This document shows positions 10,123 to 21,955 of a stretch of 64,000 nucleotides of DNA, one piece after another. Both the position numbers and the translations under genes were made by a program. The stretch's first letter is position 1. Each line of letters opens with the position of its first letter. Where the stretch lies: positions 744,001-808,000 of the forward strand of contig NHZP01000011.1 of the NCBI GenBank assembly GCA_003313425.1, in the 5' to 3' direction. The stretch comes from Pseudopyrenochaeta lycopersici (Eukaryota; Ascomycota; Dothideomycetes; Pleosporales; Pseudopyrenochaetaceae). The notes below the pieces were generated by a model that saw only the letters and a program-made list of their open reading frames with translations, searched no databases and had not been told where the DNA came from.

Positions 10123-13009
10123 ATGTCTAGAGCACACGCCGACCCAGCGACTACATCATCGTCTTCGCTGAGGCACGTCCACTACCCCCCAACGACTGAG
10201 GGCAACCACGCACCGCAAGCCATGGACTTTGCGGAGCCAGAGGGTGCAATGGATTTCTCGCCCGCCGACGACGCCGCCCACCGGGGCATGCTGGACGACG
10301 CCATCTTCCCGGCCTTTGGCAACGATGCGGGCAGCGCCAGCGTCGAGTCGGCAGAGGAGATGCAGAAGAACGACCCGCTGGGCACGCAGATCTGGAAGCT
10401 GTACTCGCGCGCAAAGACGCAGCTGCCCAACGCAGAGCGCATGGAGAACCTGACCTGGCGGATGATGGCCATGAACATGCGCAGAGCCGAGCTCGATCGC
10501 AATAGAGGGTACGGATGCCGCAATGCCTGTGCCTGCTGACCCAGCCGCGTACCTTTTTGCCAGACGCCTGCTAACCGTTGCCCCGTGTGCGCAGACAAGC
10601 CGCGAGCACCCAGAGCTCCCAGGGCGCCCAGGGCAGCGCAATGATGCCGCCGCCGCCTGCTGCTGCTGCTGTTGCGAGCACTCGTCCGCCGCCGCGGTCT
10701 GCTCCCAGCGGCATTGCCCAGCAGTTGAGGAAATCCGCCGACCAGCAGGCCCACGCACCGCAACCACCGCCAGACACGATGAACCTGGACGATTTTATAT
10801 TTCCCTCGTCGGTCGGCAGCCCTGCAGGTCTGTCACCCGAGCCGTCGAATGAGGGTCCTGCCCCATATAATGCAACCGCCCCAGCGATACCGATAAGAAA
10901 GTCCAATGCAGCCCACGCCCACGACCACGACCTCGCCCTCACCCGCGCCTCTGCTCCCTCAGTGCCGCCTGCCGTCAACAGAGAGAATGACTTTGCCTAC
11001 GTTCCCCGCCACGTCCGCAAGACCAGCATCGACGAGCGACGAGTGAGTCCCCTTATCTCCGTGCCCTTTATGTCCCCCACTGACCGCTTATCAGCCACCA
11101 AAGCGACGAGCAGAAGCCTCACCCCAGGTGCCGCCCGTCAGCAGCATCATGATACCCACCGACGCCCAGACAGAGGCCGACCTGAACCACTACTCCCTCG
11201 ACCACTCCATGCAGCCCCCCACCTTCCCGGCCTCGCAGCCCCAGGCCCCCTTCTCCATCGACACCTTCCAGCTGCACGAAGACCCCCTCATCAACTCGGC
11301 CGGCCCCTTCCAACAGAGCTTCGGCTTCTCTCCCGTCGGCTCGCCCATGATGAGCCACAATGCCTTCACCTCCAACATGTTCAACCCCAACTCCATGGCC
11401 TCGTCCCTCAACTCCACCGACTACTACTCTCCCCCAAGCTCCGCCTTCCCCTCGACTGTCTCGACGCCGCAGCCCATGACCGACGACACCATGTACTTTG
11501 ACCGCAGTGGCATGGACATCCGCAATTCACATAACGGAGCCTCCTACGGCCCTCACAGGCCCTCCAACCTGTCGACCTCGATGCAAACCCAATTCATCTT
11601 CAATCCCAGCGCCAGCGGTTCTGATTCGCTCTTCAGCCCCGTAACGAGCGCAAGCTCATCGTTGCCCTTCTCAACGGCCTCGTTTGGCCACTCCAGCCAC
11701 GTTGATCCCGCTCAAGCACTGCACAACAACCTTCCCCTGCGACAGCAGCACGAAATGCAAATATCACGGCACGAGAACATGTTCACGTTTGGCGCCGATT
11801 CAGACGCAGAGGACGAGGATGGCGGCGCTTTTGCGGATCGCACCATTCCTTCGCAGGAATTCTCACCCATGGAAGAGGGACCTATGGATTTCACATCCGG
11901 CTACCAATGGGAGACGAACCTCTCGAATCAGTTCAACCCGATGCAGGCGCGATACCCGGCCGGGCCCCCCCGCAAGACTGTCACGATTGGCGGAACCGAG
12001 ATGGTGCACTCACCGCAAGATCACTGGAGTCCGGGGGCCAGCCTTGGCAGGACGCATGGCTCGGCAGCCTCTGTCAGTGATATTCGCAATCGCGGTAATG
12101 ACCCACGACGTCAGAAGATACCCCGCACTAGTTCAACTCCAAATGCAGCTAGTTTGGCCCACCAGGGCATGCACGGCTATTCGCAATCGTCGCCAAACTC
12201 GCCTCCCGAGTCAGGTTTCAACTCTGCTGCGCCATCACGACCTCAAAGTCCCAATGGCACCAAGCCGGGCGAAGGCAGTGCACCCACAACCTGCACGAAT
12301 TGCTTTACTCAGACCACGCCCTTGTGGCGTCGAAATCCAGAAGGCCACCCATTATGCAACGCCTGTGGATTGTTCTTGAAACTGCACGGAGTAGTGCGGC
12401 CATTATCGTTGAAAACAGACGTTATCAAGAAGCGCAATCGGGGCAGTGGTAACGCGCCTCTTGGTTCAGCATCGACCCGATCATCCAAGAAGTCGTCGCG
12501 CAAGAATTCGATCGCACACACCCCGGTTACAACGCCGACCTCGCACAAGGCAACAGAGTCTGAATCTCCAAAATCTACCGGATCTGGTGGCGGCGGAGGG
12601 TCAAATGTCAGTTTGGCTCCAGCTGTTACGCCGACCTCAAAGAGTAATGGCGTTGTCCCTATTGCTCCTGGTCCACCAAGAACCAGTAATTCCTCCGTGA
12701 CCCCAACCCAGTCTCGCGGAGTCGCCGTGGCGCCCAGGCGGGCGCGTGGTCAGAGTAAAAGTGAGCCCCAAGAGCTGGAAATGGCTGATGCCGAGGACAC
12801 AACGGGAAAGGCACCTCCACGCAGGAAGGACACTGCCGCCGCATCTCCAAGTCCGTTTCCAAGTCAGAACCTTGGTGCTCTTCCCATGGGTGCTATGGGC
12901 CAGGGCTTGCAATCTTCTGGTCCTGCAGAATGGGTAAGGAATCTCTATCGATTCGTGACTGATTGTAGCTAATGATCTTGTTCAGGAATGGCTCACAATG
13001 AGCTTGTGA
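10123..13009 (+). CDS. areA: GATA transcription factor, AreA/NIT2 nitrogen regulator
   Basis: Four exons (10123-10508, 10595-11042, 11095-12933, 12986-13009) encode 898 residues. The N-terminal AreA block reads [14 protein letters not shown] and [15 protein letters not shown] (about residues 90-121). [11 protein letters not shown] follows early in exon 2. The single zinc finger CTNC-x17-CNAC lies at about residues 678-702, with the basic tail [14 protein letters not shown]. The extreme C-terminus EWEWLTMSL matches the conserved end of AreA/NIT2, known to be contacted by the NmrA/NMR repressor. AreA activates genes for secondary nitrogen sources when ammonium and glutamine are low. The start at 10123 gives an N-terminus of typical length; 10222 is an alternative. 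The last eight codons, stop included, form their own exon. Confidence 0.95.
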
Positions 13010-14062
13010 TTGCTCATATGCATTCCCTCCCACCTCAAAGTGGCCTCCTTCACGATTGACTTTTGTGACCATTTTCGAGGCCGCTCTTAATCCCACGATC
13101 GACCCCGCAATCTATCTCTTTTCGGATTGACATTCGGTGTCTGGAGTTTTGATATATTGGTCTCTGTTATAACTGATCTTACCTTGCGATCAGCTGTGAT
13201 ACCTTGGTTTTCTGCGATGCGTATTCGGCAATGATAGACATGGTTGGTATTTGTTGGCTTTAAAGACAGCCACCTCGGCTCTTTCTCTACGGCCTAGTGG
13301 AGGAGGCAGGCGCTCCGCTAAGCTGTATACTGCTCTAATATACATGGGAGACGAGGACATGCTGGATGGCAACTCGACCACAGTCGGTTGTCGTCCACCA
13401 ACTTCCCGTTTCCTACGTGAGCGTACAAGAGATATCCTGGGATTGCGATGTATAGAGGTTGGCTGGGTGTTTGCGTGCTTTTGGTGTTACCTAGCGTTTG
13501 GCTTCAGCGCTTGATGTTCGGCTCTACGTAATCCGGTATACATCCCGGGGGATGTGGTTGGGCTTTTTTGGGGGAAGCACACACGCATGGATGTACATAA
13601 GGGGCGTGGCGTGGTTTTGTGATATCCTTGATGACTTGATCAGCCGACTTTAATGATCGAAGTGAATGAGCGAATGCCATTTGAACGATTTCAACTTTTT
13701 GACGTCACATAGTTCCTCTGTTTGCACATCTTCGGGAGGGGTTCATTCAAAACGCATCGTGATCCTGCTCCACGGCCAACTTGATTCTTACACTATACTT
13801 TCACCGCCTTTAATGGCAAGAAAATGCACGAATCAGAGGGCCATACGTTTTGTGTCGTGGGAGCTTCTTTCCCCACAAGCGCTTAGGCCACACTTACGTC
13901 ACAACCCTCAGCATTTCTACAACCACCCTTTTCTGCATTCCAATACCGTGATTTGAGATTCTACTTCTGCGTCTATATTGCCGTTGGATTCCCGGCTACT
14001 CTTTTTGAACACTTGTATTCTGGCGTTCTTACTACTCGAGACATTTTCTTTCGTGAAGCACA
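13010..14062. other. areA 3' flank and intergenic region
   Basis: No gene supported. The first several hundred bases are likely the areA 3' untranslated region. The remainder is the promoter of the DJ-1 family gene. Open frames at 13251-13514 and 13666-13956 show no recognisable content. Confidence 0.5.
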
Positions 14063-14845
14063 ATGCCGAAAGCCTTGATACTAGTCACACATGGGTCTGA
14101 GGAAATTGAATTTGTTACTCCTTATGATGGTGAGCCTTTCATGCGATACTGTTTCATTATGTTAAACGTAGTCAGTCCAGGACGGTAGTTCGCTAACGTT
14201 CCCAAAGTCCTGACACGTGCGGGCTGGGAAGTCAAGTCCGCAGGCGTGGAGCTGAAAGATGAAGGACACGCGCAGTTCGTCCTCCATGCGCCTCATGGTT
14301 TCCGCTAGAACCTTTATTAACGAAACTTACCAGTATGACTCGCAATATCCGCATCATCCCTGACCATCTCACTCTCCAATCTGTGCCATCACAAAATGCT
14401 CATGAACACTATGACATTCTAATCCTGCCCGGCGGCGGCCCAGGCGCAAAGACCTTTTCCACATCCGACACTGTTCTTGAAATGATCAGCGACTTCCGAA
14501 AAGCAGGGAAGTGGGTTGCTGCCATCTGCGCGGGGACGACGGCACTCGTTGCTGCCGAGAAGAAACTTGGAGGCGGGACGACGAAAGTAACGAGCCACCC
14601 TAGTGTAGCGGAGGAGGTCAAGGGAGCGGGGTGGGAGTATAGCCAGGAGAGGGTCGTGGTGGATGGAAAGGTGATAACGAGTCGAGGGTGAGTTGGAATC
14701 CGTCACTCGCGATGTAGCAGAGCTAACACGATGATGTAGCCCGGGCACAGCGCTTCTGTTTGCACTTACGATTGTCGAGTTGATTTCTGGGAAAGAGAAA
14801 AGAGATGAAGTTGCAGGACCGATGGTTGTTGCGGAAACTCTTTGA
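14063..14845 (+). CDS. DJ-1/PfpI family protein (glutamine amidotransferase-like fold)
   Basis: Four exons (14063-14129, 14208-14274, 14334-14687, 14740-14845) encode 197 residues, close to the usual 190-200 of DJ-1 proteins. The N-terminus MPKALILVTHGSEEIEFVTP has the acidic residue near position 15 typical of the family. The nucleophile elbow AAICAGTTALVAA places the reactive Cys at residue 110, and LPGGGPGAKTF and SRGPGTALLFAL are the other family landmarks. Members act as oxidative-stress chaperones, glyoxalase III enzymes or deglycases. Which of these applies cannot be told from sequence. The four-exon model restores a continuous, full-length domain. Confidence 0.88.
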
Positions 14846-16442
14846 GCGATACTTCCGACTTTAAACTTGATGAGAAATAGTCAGTTTGATACGAATGATG
14901 AGAGAAAATGCTGAATGAAATCTCCTTGGATGACAGGGCAAGAGCCGTTCTGAACTTTATTCCGCTGGCAAGTATCGTCGAGCTAAAGTACATGATCATG
15001 TGAAAAGCTGCTCCTGTGTACAAAGCGGCGCACTGTCGACGATGCAATAAAGTCTCCCAAGACTCTTGAGGCACCATTCGGAATTCATGCCGAAGATAGT
15101 AGCGCAGAGGCCCCGCACAGGAGGGGTTGTAGCTGTGAATTTGGTTGGGTAAAATCTCCCTTAGAAAAGTTATCATCTCCTGGCTCGTGATGAAGACTTC
15201 TCATCTAACAGGGGCATCTAAACGACGGAGGCATATAGGCCGGGTTTTATAGGTGCCGTTCAGTCAATCTTCCTCTGTACACGATTGTTCAACACAAAGT
15301 TACATACGGGCTAGCGACCTCAAACTTGGTTATAACATGGAGTTGCCAGGATCCGGACGCCAATTTGATATATAATCACTCTAGAAATGAGCACTAATTT
15401 TAATCTACGATATTGCCTTGTTCTTGATCTCACAGCACCAAGCATCACGGAGAGTCTTGTGCACGATTGGCCGGGCCAACGACTTTCGCGCCGCGCTTGT
15501 TTGTCCGGTGATACGCGTCTGCGAAGATCATGGCCATTTTCACGTGCTATGATGCCAAGTCTGCTAAACCGCATAAGTAAGTTGTGCTTTTTGCTCAACG
15601 TGGCTATTTTCTTCTAGGTACCCATAATCCAGTAGCGAAGTTGTACAGCTATGTAGCATAGCGACATTCTCCGTCCACTCTTTCTACTTCTTTTCCTGAT
15701 TGTCCTCGGGTGGAAGTCGAATGTAGTCGACGCTAGACTGGCGAAAATGACGCACTGCGGAAGGGGCGTCAGCCACGCACTAGGCCTTCGGAATCTTCCG
15801 AACATCATCATCACTCTCAATCGCACAAACACCATCGTATTCGTTTTCGTCTCCAAGGCACCCCATCCGTATATCCACAAAAGAAGCGCGCATTATTTGG
15901 TGGCAGTGCACCATTGAGGAAGTGTAATGGCCGGGCCGATGATCAATGTCACAGCAGGGACGTAGGTTTCCTTGGGAGCCCACATCCTAATTCTTCCTGA
16001 CAGTAACTATCCCGTTTACGTCCGCATTTGGGGTACTCTCATTGGACGTAAATCGAAACAAGTCAATCTGGGACTCTCAGGGTTGTTTCTATACATTGTT
16101 GGCGGCATGATCTGCAGGCACTATACCCTTCGGTGACTAGCATTGAGGCAACGGGATCTTCTCTAGCCGCCACATTGCTTGTAACACAAGACCGTAACAC
16201 ACCGTATGGATGCATCAAGACCGTATAAACCGTATTTTGGCTGTTGTGTATCCATAATTTGAAGTGCCTTTGTTTCACCGGTGGTGAAGGATGGGATTGA
16301 TAAAGGTGAAGGGTTTTGGCCAGTTTTGTTTTTCACACAGCCCATCTCTGGCACCTGAAGTTCACCTTGCCAATTAGATGATCAAATTTATCTCCGTCCT
16401 TGTATTCTAGTGTTGTCACCTTTGGGAAACTGCGCTGCGAAC
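14846..16442. other. Intergenic region with possible coding remnant
   Basis: No intact gene. On the minus strand near 15780-16010, short stretches such as MWAPKETYVPAVTLIIGPAI and VDIRMGCLGDENEYDG look protein-like but sit in different frames broken by stops, and I cannot join them with plausible introns. This may be a decayed gene. The last few hundred bases would hold the P450 promoter. Confidence 0.35.
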
Positions 16443-18224
16443 ATGGAGACTCAGACCCTCGCAGGAATATCGCCTGCATTGCAGACAGCAGCAATTGCTC
16501 TGTTGATCTTCGCAGTTGGCGCATTCTTCCAAAAGCTCAAATACAGAGCGCAACTCGCAAAACTACCTGCCATGGGAGATGACATGCCGACAGAAAAACG
16601 GCGTCAGTCTTATATCGCAAGCGCAGCAAAGGACTACGCTGAAGGATACAAAAAGGTACGTTGACTAGTGACTTCCTCGACACACGATCATTGACAAGGC
16701 TTTAGTTCAAGGGTTCCGTCTATCGTATGGTAACCGGAGATGGTAAGTGATCACTCATACTCATCTGTAGGCGAACGCAGACACTCATAAAATCCAGGAG
16801 ATGACAATGTGGTCATCCCTCCAAATCTAATACCAGAGCTTCGAAAACTTCCGGATGACGTTCTGAGCCTCCCTCAAGCTCTCTACAGAGTGAGTGATGG
16901 TATCCCCCTGTGTCAAACTGACAGCACTAACGATGCACAGACTATGGAAGTCAAGTACACCAAGATTATCGCTGACCCGAAGATTATTGCACATAGTGTT
17001 CAACTAGACCTTACGCCCGCTCTCAGTATGGCACTTGACCTTACTACCGACGAACGTAGTTGCTAATGTGAAGTTAGATCGTTTGAATCCAATCATTGCT
17101 GATGAAGTGGATGCCTCAGTGCGGCAGTGTATGCCACCCTGCAAGGATTGGACAGAGGTTTGCATCGAAAGGGAGTTGGTGAGTATTATCGCTCAGGCAT
17201 CAGGCCGCATCTTCGTCGGCCTGGACCTTTGCAAGGACCCAAAATATCTCGACAGTGGCGTCAACTACACGATTAATGTCATGACCGCCGTCAACGCCGT
17301 CAAACGAATGCGTCCATGGCTCAGACCCTTCTTGGCCTCTCGTCTACCCGAGGTTCGTCTACTCCGCCAGCGAGAGCAGGAAGCTGCAGAATATGTGGAA
17401 CCTCTCATTAGAGCGCGTGTGGAAGCCAAGAAAAATGATCCTAATTGGCAGCCGCCCGACGATATGATGCAGTGGATGTTGGACCGCAGCGAGGGAGTCT
17501 ATTCAATAGAATATATTGCCAAGGCGCAACTCAGCTTGATCTTCGCTGCCATTCATACTACAAGTATGACTGCCACTAATATTTTGTACACGTTGGCGGC
17601 AACACCCGAATATATTGAGCCACTGCGCGAGGAGATCCGCAATGCCATGGCCGATCATGGGGGAATCCTCACGTCGCAAGCCTTGCAGCAGATGGAGAAA
17701 CTCGACAGCTACATGAAAGAAGTCATACGCATATATTCTACCGGTGTCAGTAAGTCATCGCCATTTCCCGGCCTCAACCGCGACTTAGTTGACATCTTGC
17801 AGCCTCTTTCAACCGACTTGTGCTAAAAGGCATCACCCTCTCTAACGGGCAATACATACCCCCTGGCGTGCTTCTTGAAGTCCCCGCTCTCGAGATCTAC
17901 ACCGACTCATCCATCTATCCTGACGGCAAGACTTTTGACGGCTACCGTTTCTACAAACTTCGCCAGGGCGGGACCGCTATTGAGAATGCACGCAATCAGT
18001 TTGTTACCTCAAACGAGTCGAATCTAATGTTTGGCTACGGACGACACGCCTGCCCGGGTCGCTTCTTCGCAGCCAACGAGATTAAGATGGTCCTGGTGAG
18101 ATTGTTGCTTGAGTACGATATCAAGATGCCAGACGATAGCACAAACAGGTACCCGCAGATGAATATAGGAAGAGCAAGTATCCCGTTCCCAGGAAAGCCG
18201 TTGATGTTCAAGAAGGTGGTATAG
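16443..18224 (+). CDS. Cytochrome P450 monooxygenase
   Basis: Six exons (16443-16655, 16706-16742, 16798-16889, 16941-17025, 17078-17749, 17803-18224) encode 506 residues, a normal fungal P450 length. A membrane anchor lies near residues 11-33 (AIALLIFAVGAFF). The I-helix reads FAAIHTTSMTATN, the ExxR motif is in YMKEVIRIY, and the heme-binding loop FGYGRHACPGRFF has the thiolate ligand at Cys450. The overall pattern, with LTPAL, the MPPCKDWTEV region and IHTTS, is that of the ent-kaurene-oxidase-like fungal P450s that act on terpenoids and related metabolites, but the substrate is unknown. No other biosynthetic gene flanks it. The 52-nt intron at 17026-17077 is placed by the branch point TGCTAATG and restores ALNRLNP. 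Confidence 0.93.
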
Positions 18225-19752
18225 GTCTAGGGCGAACAAGCTACATTTCGTTGAGCGACACTTATCATGGAGTGAAAGAGGGAGTATGGGACTGATTTTT
18301 GAAAGCAATTACATTTCTACATTTCACCTGGTTCAAGATGTACTCAATCTCATTTCACCACTCCTCGTACTGGGAGTAAACCCCACAGCACGTTTCAGCT
18401 CGATTATAAAATTTCAAGACATAAATCCCCTTCCCCCAGATTTCTGCTGTATCCCCCAATAAAAACAAAAAGAAAAACAAAAAGAAAAACAAAAAGAAAA
18501 ACAAAAATAAAAAGTTTACGATATGAGGTGTTCAAACAAATCCCTCCAACCCCAAGCAACTGCCCCTTTTCTTTTTTCAATTTTTTTTTCTAAAAAAAAA
18601 AGCCCAAACAGGAAAGTTTCTTCGCAGGTGTAGATTTCGTCGCTAAAATCTGACACTCAATTAAGTCACGCGGATTTGGATTAATGCGTTAGTGAGATAC
18701 TGGCTTGAGGCTGGAAGATTGTAAACGGGCCGATGGTCCATAGTAAAATGGTAAGCGCGACCAAGCCAAGGCAGCCAGGAACCGATCATCGCATGAACTG
18801 AGGTTTGTTACAAGTCACTGGGTGTATGGAAAATGTAGGAAACATGTGCCTAATTCAGTTTTGAATGTTTTTTTCTGAATAGCTTTTCAGATATCGGAGT
18901 ATGCTCCTTATCTAGCTCTCATGCCTATTCTTCTCCAAACCTCTTCTTCCTTGACGCCTCGGCGCCTCCTTGCTCTCCTTTCACGGCCTACCCGGACATT
19001 GAAATAACGCCCGATCAACGTGAAGCAGTAGCAGTCGTCAACTCGTCCCCAAATGCCGCCCCTTCAAAGACTCCAACATCATCATCGCTTTGCTTTCGCT
19101 AAACAACACAAAAAGGGTGAAGCGAACGGATAGAAATGCATTATAAGCTCCAAGAATCAAAACCAAAAAAAACACACACAAAACGAGTGTGGTGAACGTC
19201 CAGCAGCTCCTCCACAACCAAGGTAACCAAGAAGTCAAGTCTTGAAAAGTGCAGAATGTTTTGTACAAGCGATGCATGGGTGAGCAAATGCCAGGATATA
19301 CAAGGGCGCCGAGTATGTTTGAATAATGAAGAAAAATCGACGCCATCAAATTACCAACTCTGTCAAGTAGAATGTGGTGTCGCTGAAACAGGAGATCCGA
19401 CTGGGTGATGAGCGAGTGATGACGGAGCCGCGACGCAGGAGCTTGATGGTAAGTCCTAGGTGTGGGTCGTCTGGTGTCGCTCCGTCTCCAGAAAGATCAG
19501 GGCGATTAAGTAGATTGTAGATAAAGCGCCGAATAATGCCATCTCCGGGCTCCATGCAAATGCTTGTTGCGTACTATGCCTTTGGAAAGGTGGATGTTGA
19601 AATAAGGAAAACGTCTATAATTAACGTGCTTTTGCGGTAGTCCATTTTGCGGGTATTGTCGTTGCCGTGGCCACATTAGGTAGTCGACATAGGGAAATAG
19701 GAACCGGAACCAGCGGATCCATTGATGAAAAACGATCGGGCAACTCCATAGC
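18225..19752. other. Tail-to-tail intergenic region
   Basis: The P450 and the KRE6-family gene end facing each other here, so this 1.5 kb is mostly 3' flanking sequence of both. It contains an A-rich simple repeat near 18.47 kb, annotated separately. No gene supported. Confidence 0.5.
18463..18513 (+). repeat. A-rich minisatellite-like repeat
   Basis: A unit close to AAAAACAAAAAG repeats about four times with slight drift to AAAAATAAAAAG at the end. It lies between two convergent genes. It is a simple repeat with no further signal. Confidence 0.7.
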
Positions 19753-21955
19753 TTATGATTTGCAGTCATGCATGAATGAGTTCTTTGGCCAAGGATAGCC
19801 GGTGCCCTTCCTGTACAGCCGTGAGCGAGGTTCAAATTCAAGGGAATGATTCCGACTTACCAGTCAGTAAAGTTTGGATTTGCGAATGGCTCTGGATGCC
19901 TCTCAATGTAAGCCGTGGTGGGATAGCCCTCGGGATCGCACGTCACGCTCTGACTGTCCTCGGGTTGGTAGATGCGGATGTAGTCAACTCGCATGACGGC
20001 CGGCAAGTCTTTTGCAATCTCGGCGAGATCGATAGCAGCGAAACTGTTCGACATGCCGAAATTGGCAATGATGGCCATGGGCTCTTCTGGAATGACTCGA
20101 GTGCCAATGTTGCCGTTGGGTCGGGTCGATGGAGCCTTGAAAGTCCAGGTCTTGTCCTCGCCGACATACCAGGTGATGAATCCACTCTTGCCAGTCTTGT
20201 ATTCGAAAGAGTACGTTTGGTATTGCTTGCCGTTATACCAGTCCGTGTTCAAGTTGGTCAGACCTGAGATAGCCTGCTGGAAGGGACCGCCCTTATAACC
20301 ATTCATACTGGTAATCGAAGTATCATACACCTCAAGGTAGTCTAAGCGGAGTTAGTAAAGAGCTCCATGACTCGACTGAGAAGACTCACCATAATCTGGC
20401 TGATACCAGATATCAAATGGAGCTGCCTGGAAAGACTGAGACACTACACCAACAGCGTTTGTTTGGCCAGGACCCAAAAAGTGGACCGAGCCTTCCAAAG
20501 CATCAATTTCAGGAGCACTGCGCGATTTGCCGGGGCTGGGGTGGTCCTCTCCTCTGCATGTGCAAGCTGGTAGCCTCATTCCAGGGAGGTAACTGAGGCC
20601 ATCGTATGAACTCTGGTTTGGGGTAATGCCGACGTCGCACTCATCATGGTAGCTGTACGGCCAGAGACCCTCGGTCGAGCCAAGATAGCCAGGACGGGCG
20701 AGATTGCCCATGGTCCAGAAACCAGGCCAGAAACCACTGACGTCGCCACGGCCAGGTAGTGAGATACTGGCCTCCAAGTGCCCACCCTTGTAGCATAGCT
20801 TATTCCATGACTGGACCATTCCGGATCGGTAATCGAGGCCGTGGTTCTTGAAGGCATCAAACTTGAGGTTAAGGGTGCCGTTTTCGGTGTAGGCTGCATC
20901 AGGATCGTACCACTGGATGAGTGTTAGTGCGGTTCAATGACGTTTATTCGACAGCGAGACTCACCTCCAAATCTTGCGTAGCACCATACCAAATGTCTAC
21001 AGCTTGGAAGTATGGATCGTCTCCGTCGTAGAATGTACGTCCGTCTTTGTTGAACTCGTCTGAGAAGACCAATACTTGCTTGGTACCATCAGCCGACGTC
21101 CGCGTCATGGCGCTTTCTGGGGTGTCAGGGTCGATGAGTCCATGGCGAAGGTTAGAGAGGAGCGGCTCGTTGTCTTTGCCTTTTATACACAAGGGATTGT
21201 CTGTACAAGGGCCCCTTTCGGGTGTCGTGAGCTTATCAACGAATGTGCTGCATCCTAGTTAGTAAAAAGCTCCGAGAATGCAGATGGAGAGGTGTGGAGG
21301 GAACATACAGCACGGGATAACCGATAAACAAGGCAAGAATACCAAGCGAAAGCAGGGCCAGACCGCCAACGTTGACAAGACCTCTTCGATTCCAGATGTC
21401 GCAGTCCCGCTTGTCCTTGTCGTTGGGATCGGGGTTGTGCAGGTAATCGTCCTTCTCGACGTCTTCAGGGAACAGCAGCAGCCCGGCTGAGGGCAGAATG
21501 TTGAACTTTTCAGATACAGTCTGTGTGTTGAGGTCCTCCTCGCTCCCAGCTCGTGATGGTGCTCTCGAGTCGTCGAATGGCGAGGCAAAGGGCGAGTCGC
21601 GTGTGGCATCTGAACTCCAGCTTGTGCGCCGCGACGACATGCCAGACGGCGAGCGTAATGGCGATTCGTCTCGGTATGGTCTTGTGCGCAGCTTTCTTGG
21701 TGGCAGCAGCATTTCCGCCGACTCGGCGATGCCAGCATTTTGGTAGAGCGACGAGGGTACGGTTGGTGACCGCAGAGCTGGTGCTGGGGCGGTGCCGGGG
21801 CGAATTGGCTGTGTTAATGAGCGCGCCGAGTTTGTTCTTGCGGTGCTTGGTCGCACACCGGGCGGCGCGTTATCGTCGGTGCGAGCCTCTTGGGTGCCCG
21901 AGTTGAGGCGGATATGTGGAGGGCCGTAGCCCCTTGGAGACTGCGGCGGCGACAT
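19753..21955 (-). CDS. KRE6/SKN1-family beta-glucan synthesis-associated protein (GH16-like)
   Basis: Five exons (21309-21955, 20965-21247, 20390-20912, 19861-20341, 19753-19810) encode 663 residues. This is a type II membrane protein with a Ser/Pro/Arg-rich cytoplasmic N-terminus of about 190 residues. One membrane span follows ([20 protein letters not shown], about 195-215), then a lumenal beta-sandwich domain. The GH16-type catalytic signature appears as APEIDALEG, with the Glu-Ile-Asp-Ala-Leu-Glu core at about residues 445-450. [11 protein letters not shown] and [10 protein letters not shown] are family landmarks. KRE6 and SKN1 proteins are needed for beta-1,6-glucan in the cell wall and act in the secretory pathway. 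The small last exon gives the tail [15 protein letters not shown], as in relatives. Splice borders were confirmed by frame and by the GTATGT donor of intron 1. Confidence 0.93.

Noticed and set aside
10156..10978. Minus-strand frames antisense to areA
   Set aside because: Antisense shadow of GC-rich coding sequence; the plus strand carries the conserved AreA domains.
17026..17059. 34-nt intron in the P450 ending at the first TAG after GTATGG
   Set aside because: Too short for a fungal intron. The 52-nt alternative ending at 17077 has a TGCTAATG branch point and restores ALNRLNP.
18463..18513. CRISPR-like array
   Set aside because: It is a short A-rich simple repeat without spacers; CRISPR is not expected in a fungal nuclear genome, and no array was seen anywhere.
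16443..21955. Secondary-metabolite gene cluster around the P450
   Set aside because: No synthase, transporter or cluster regulator is present; flanking genes are a DJ-1 protein and a cell-wall gene.
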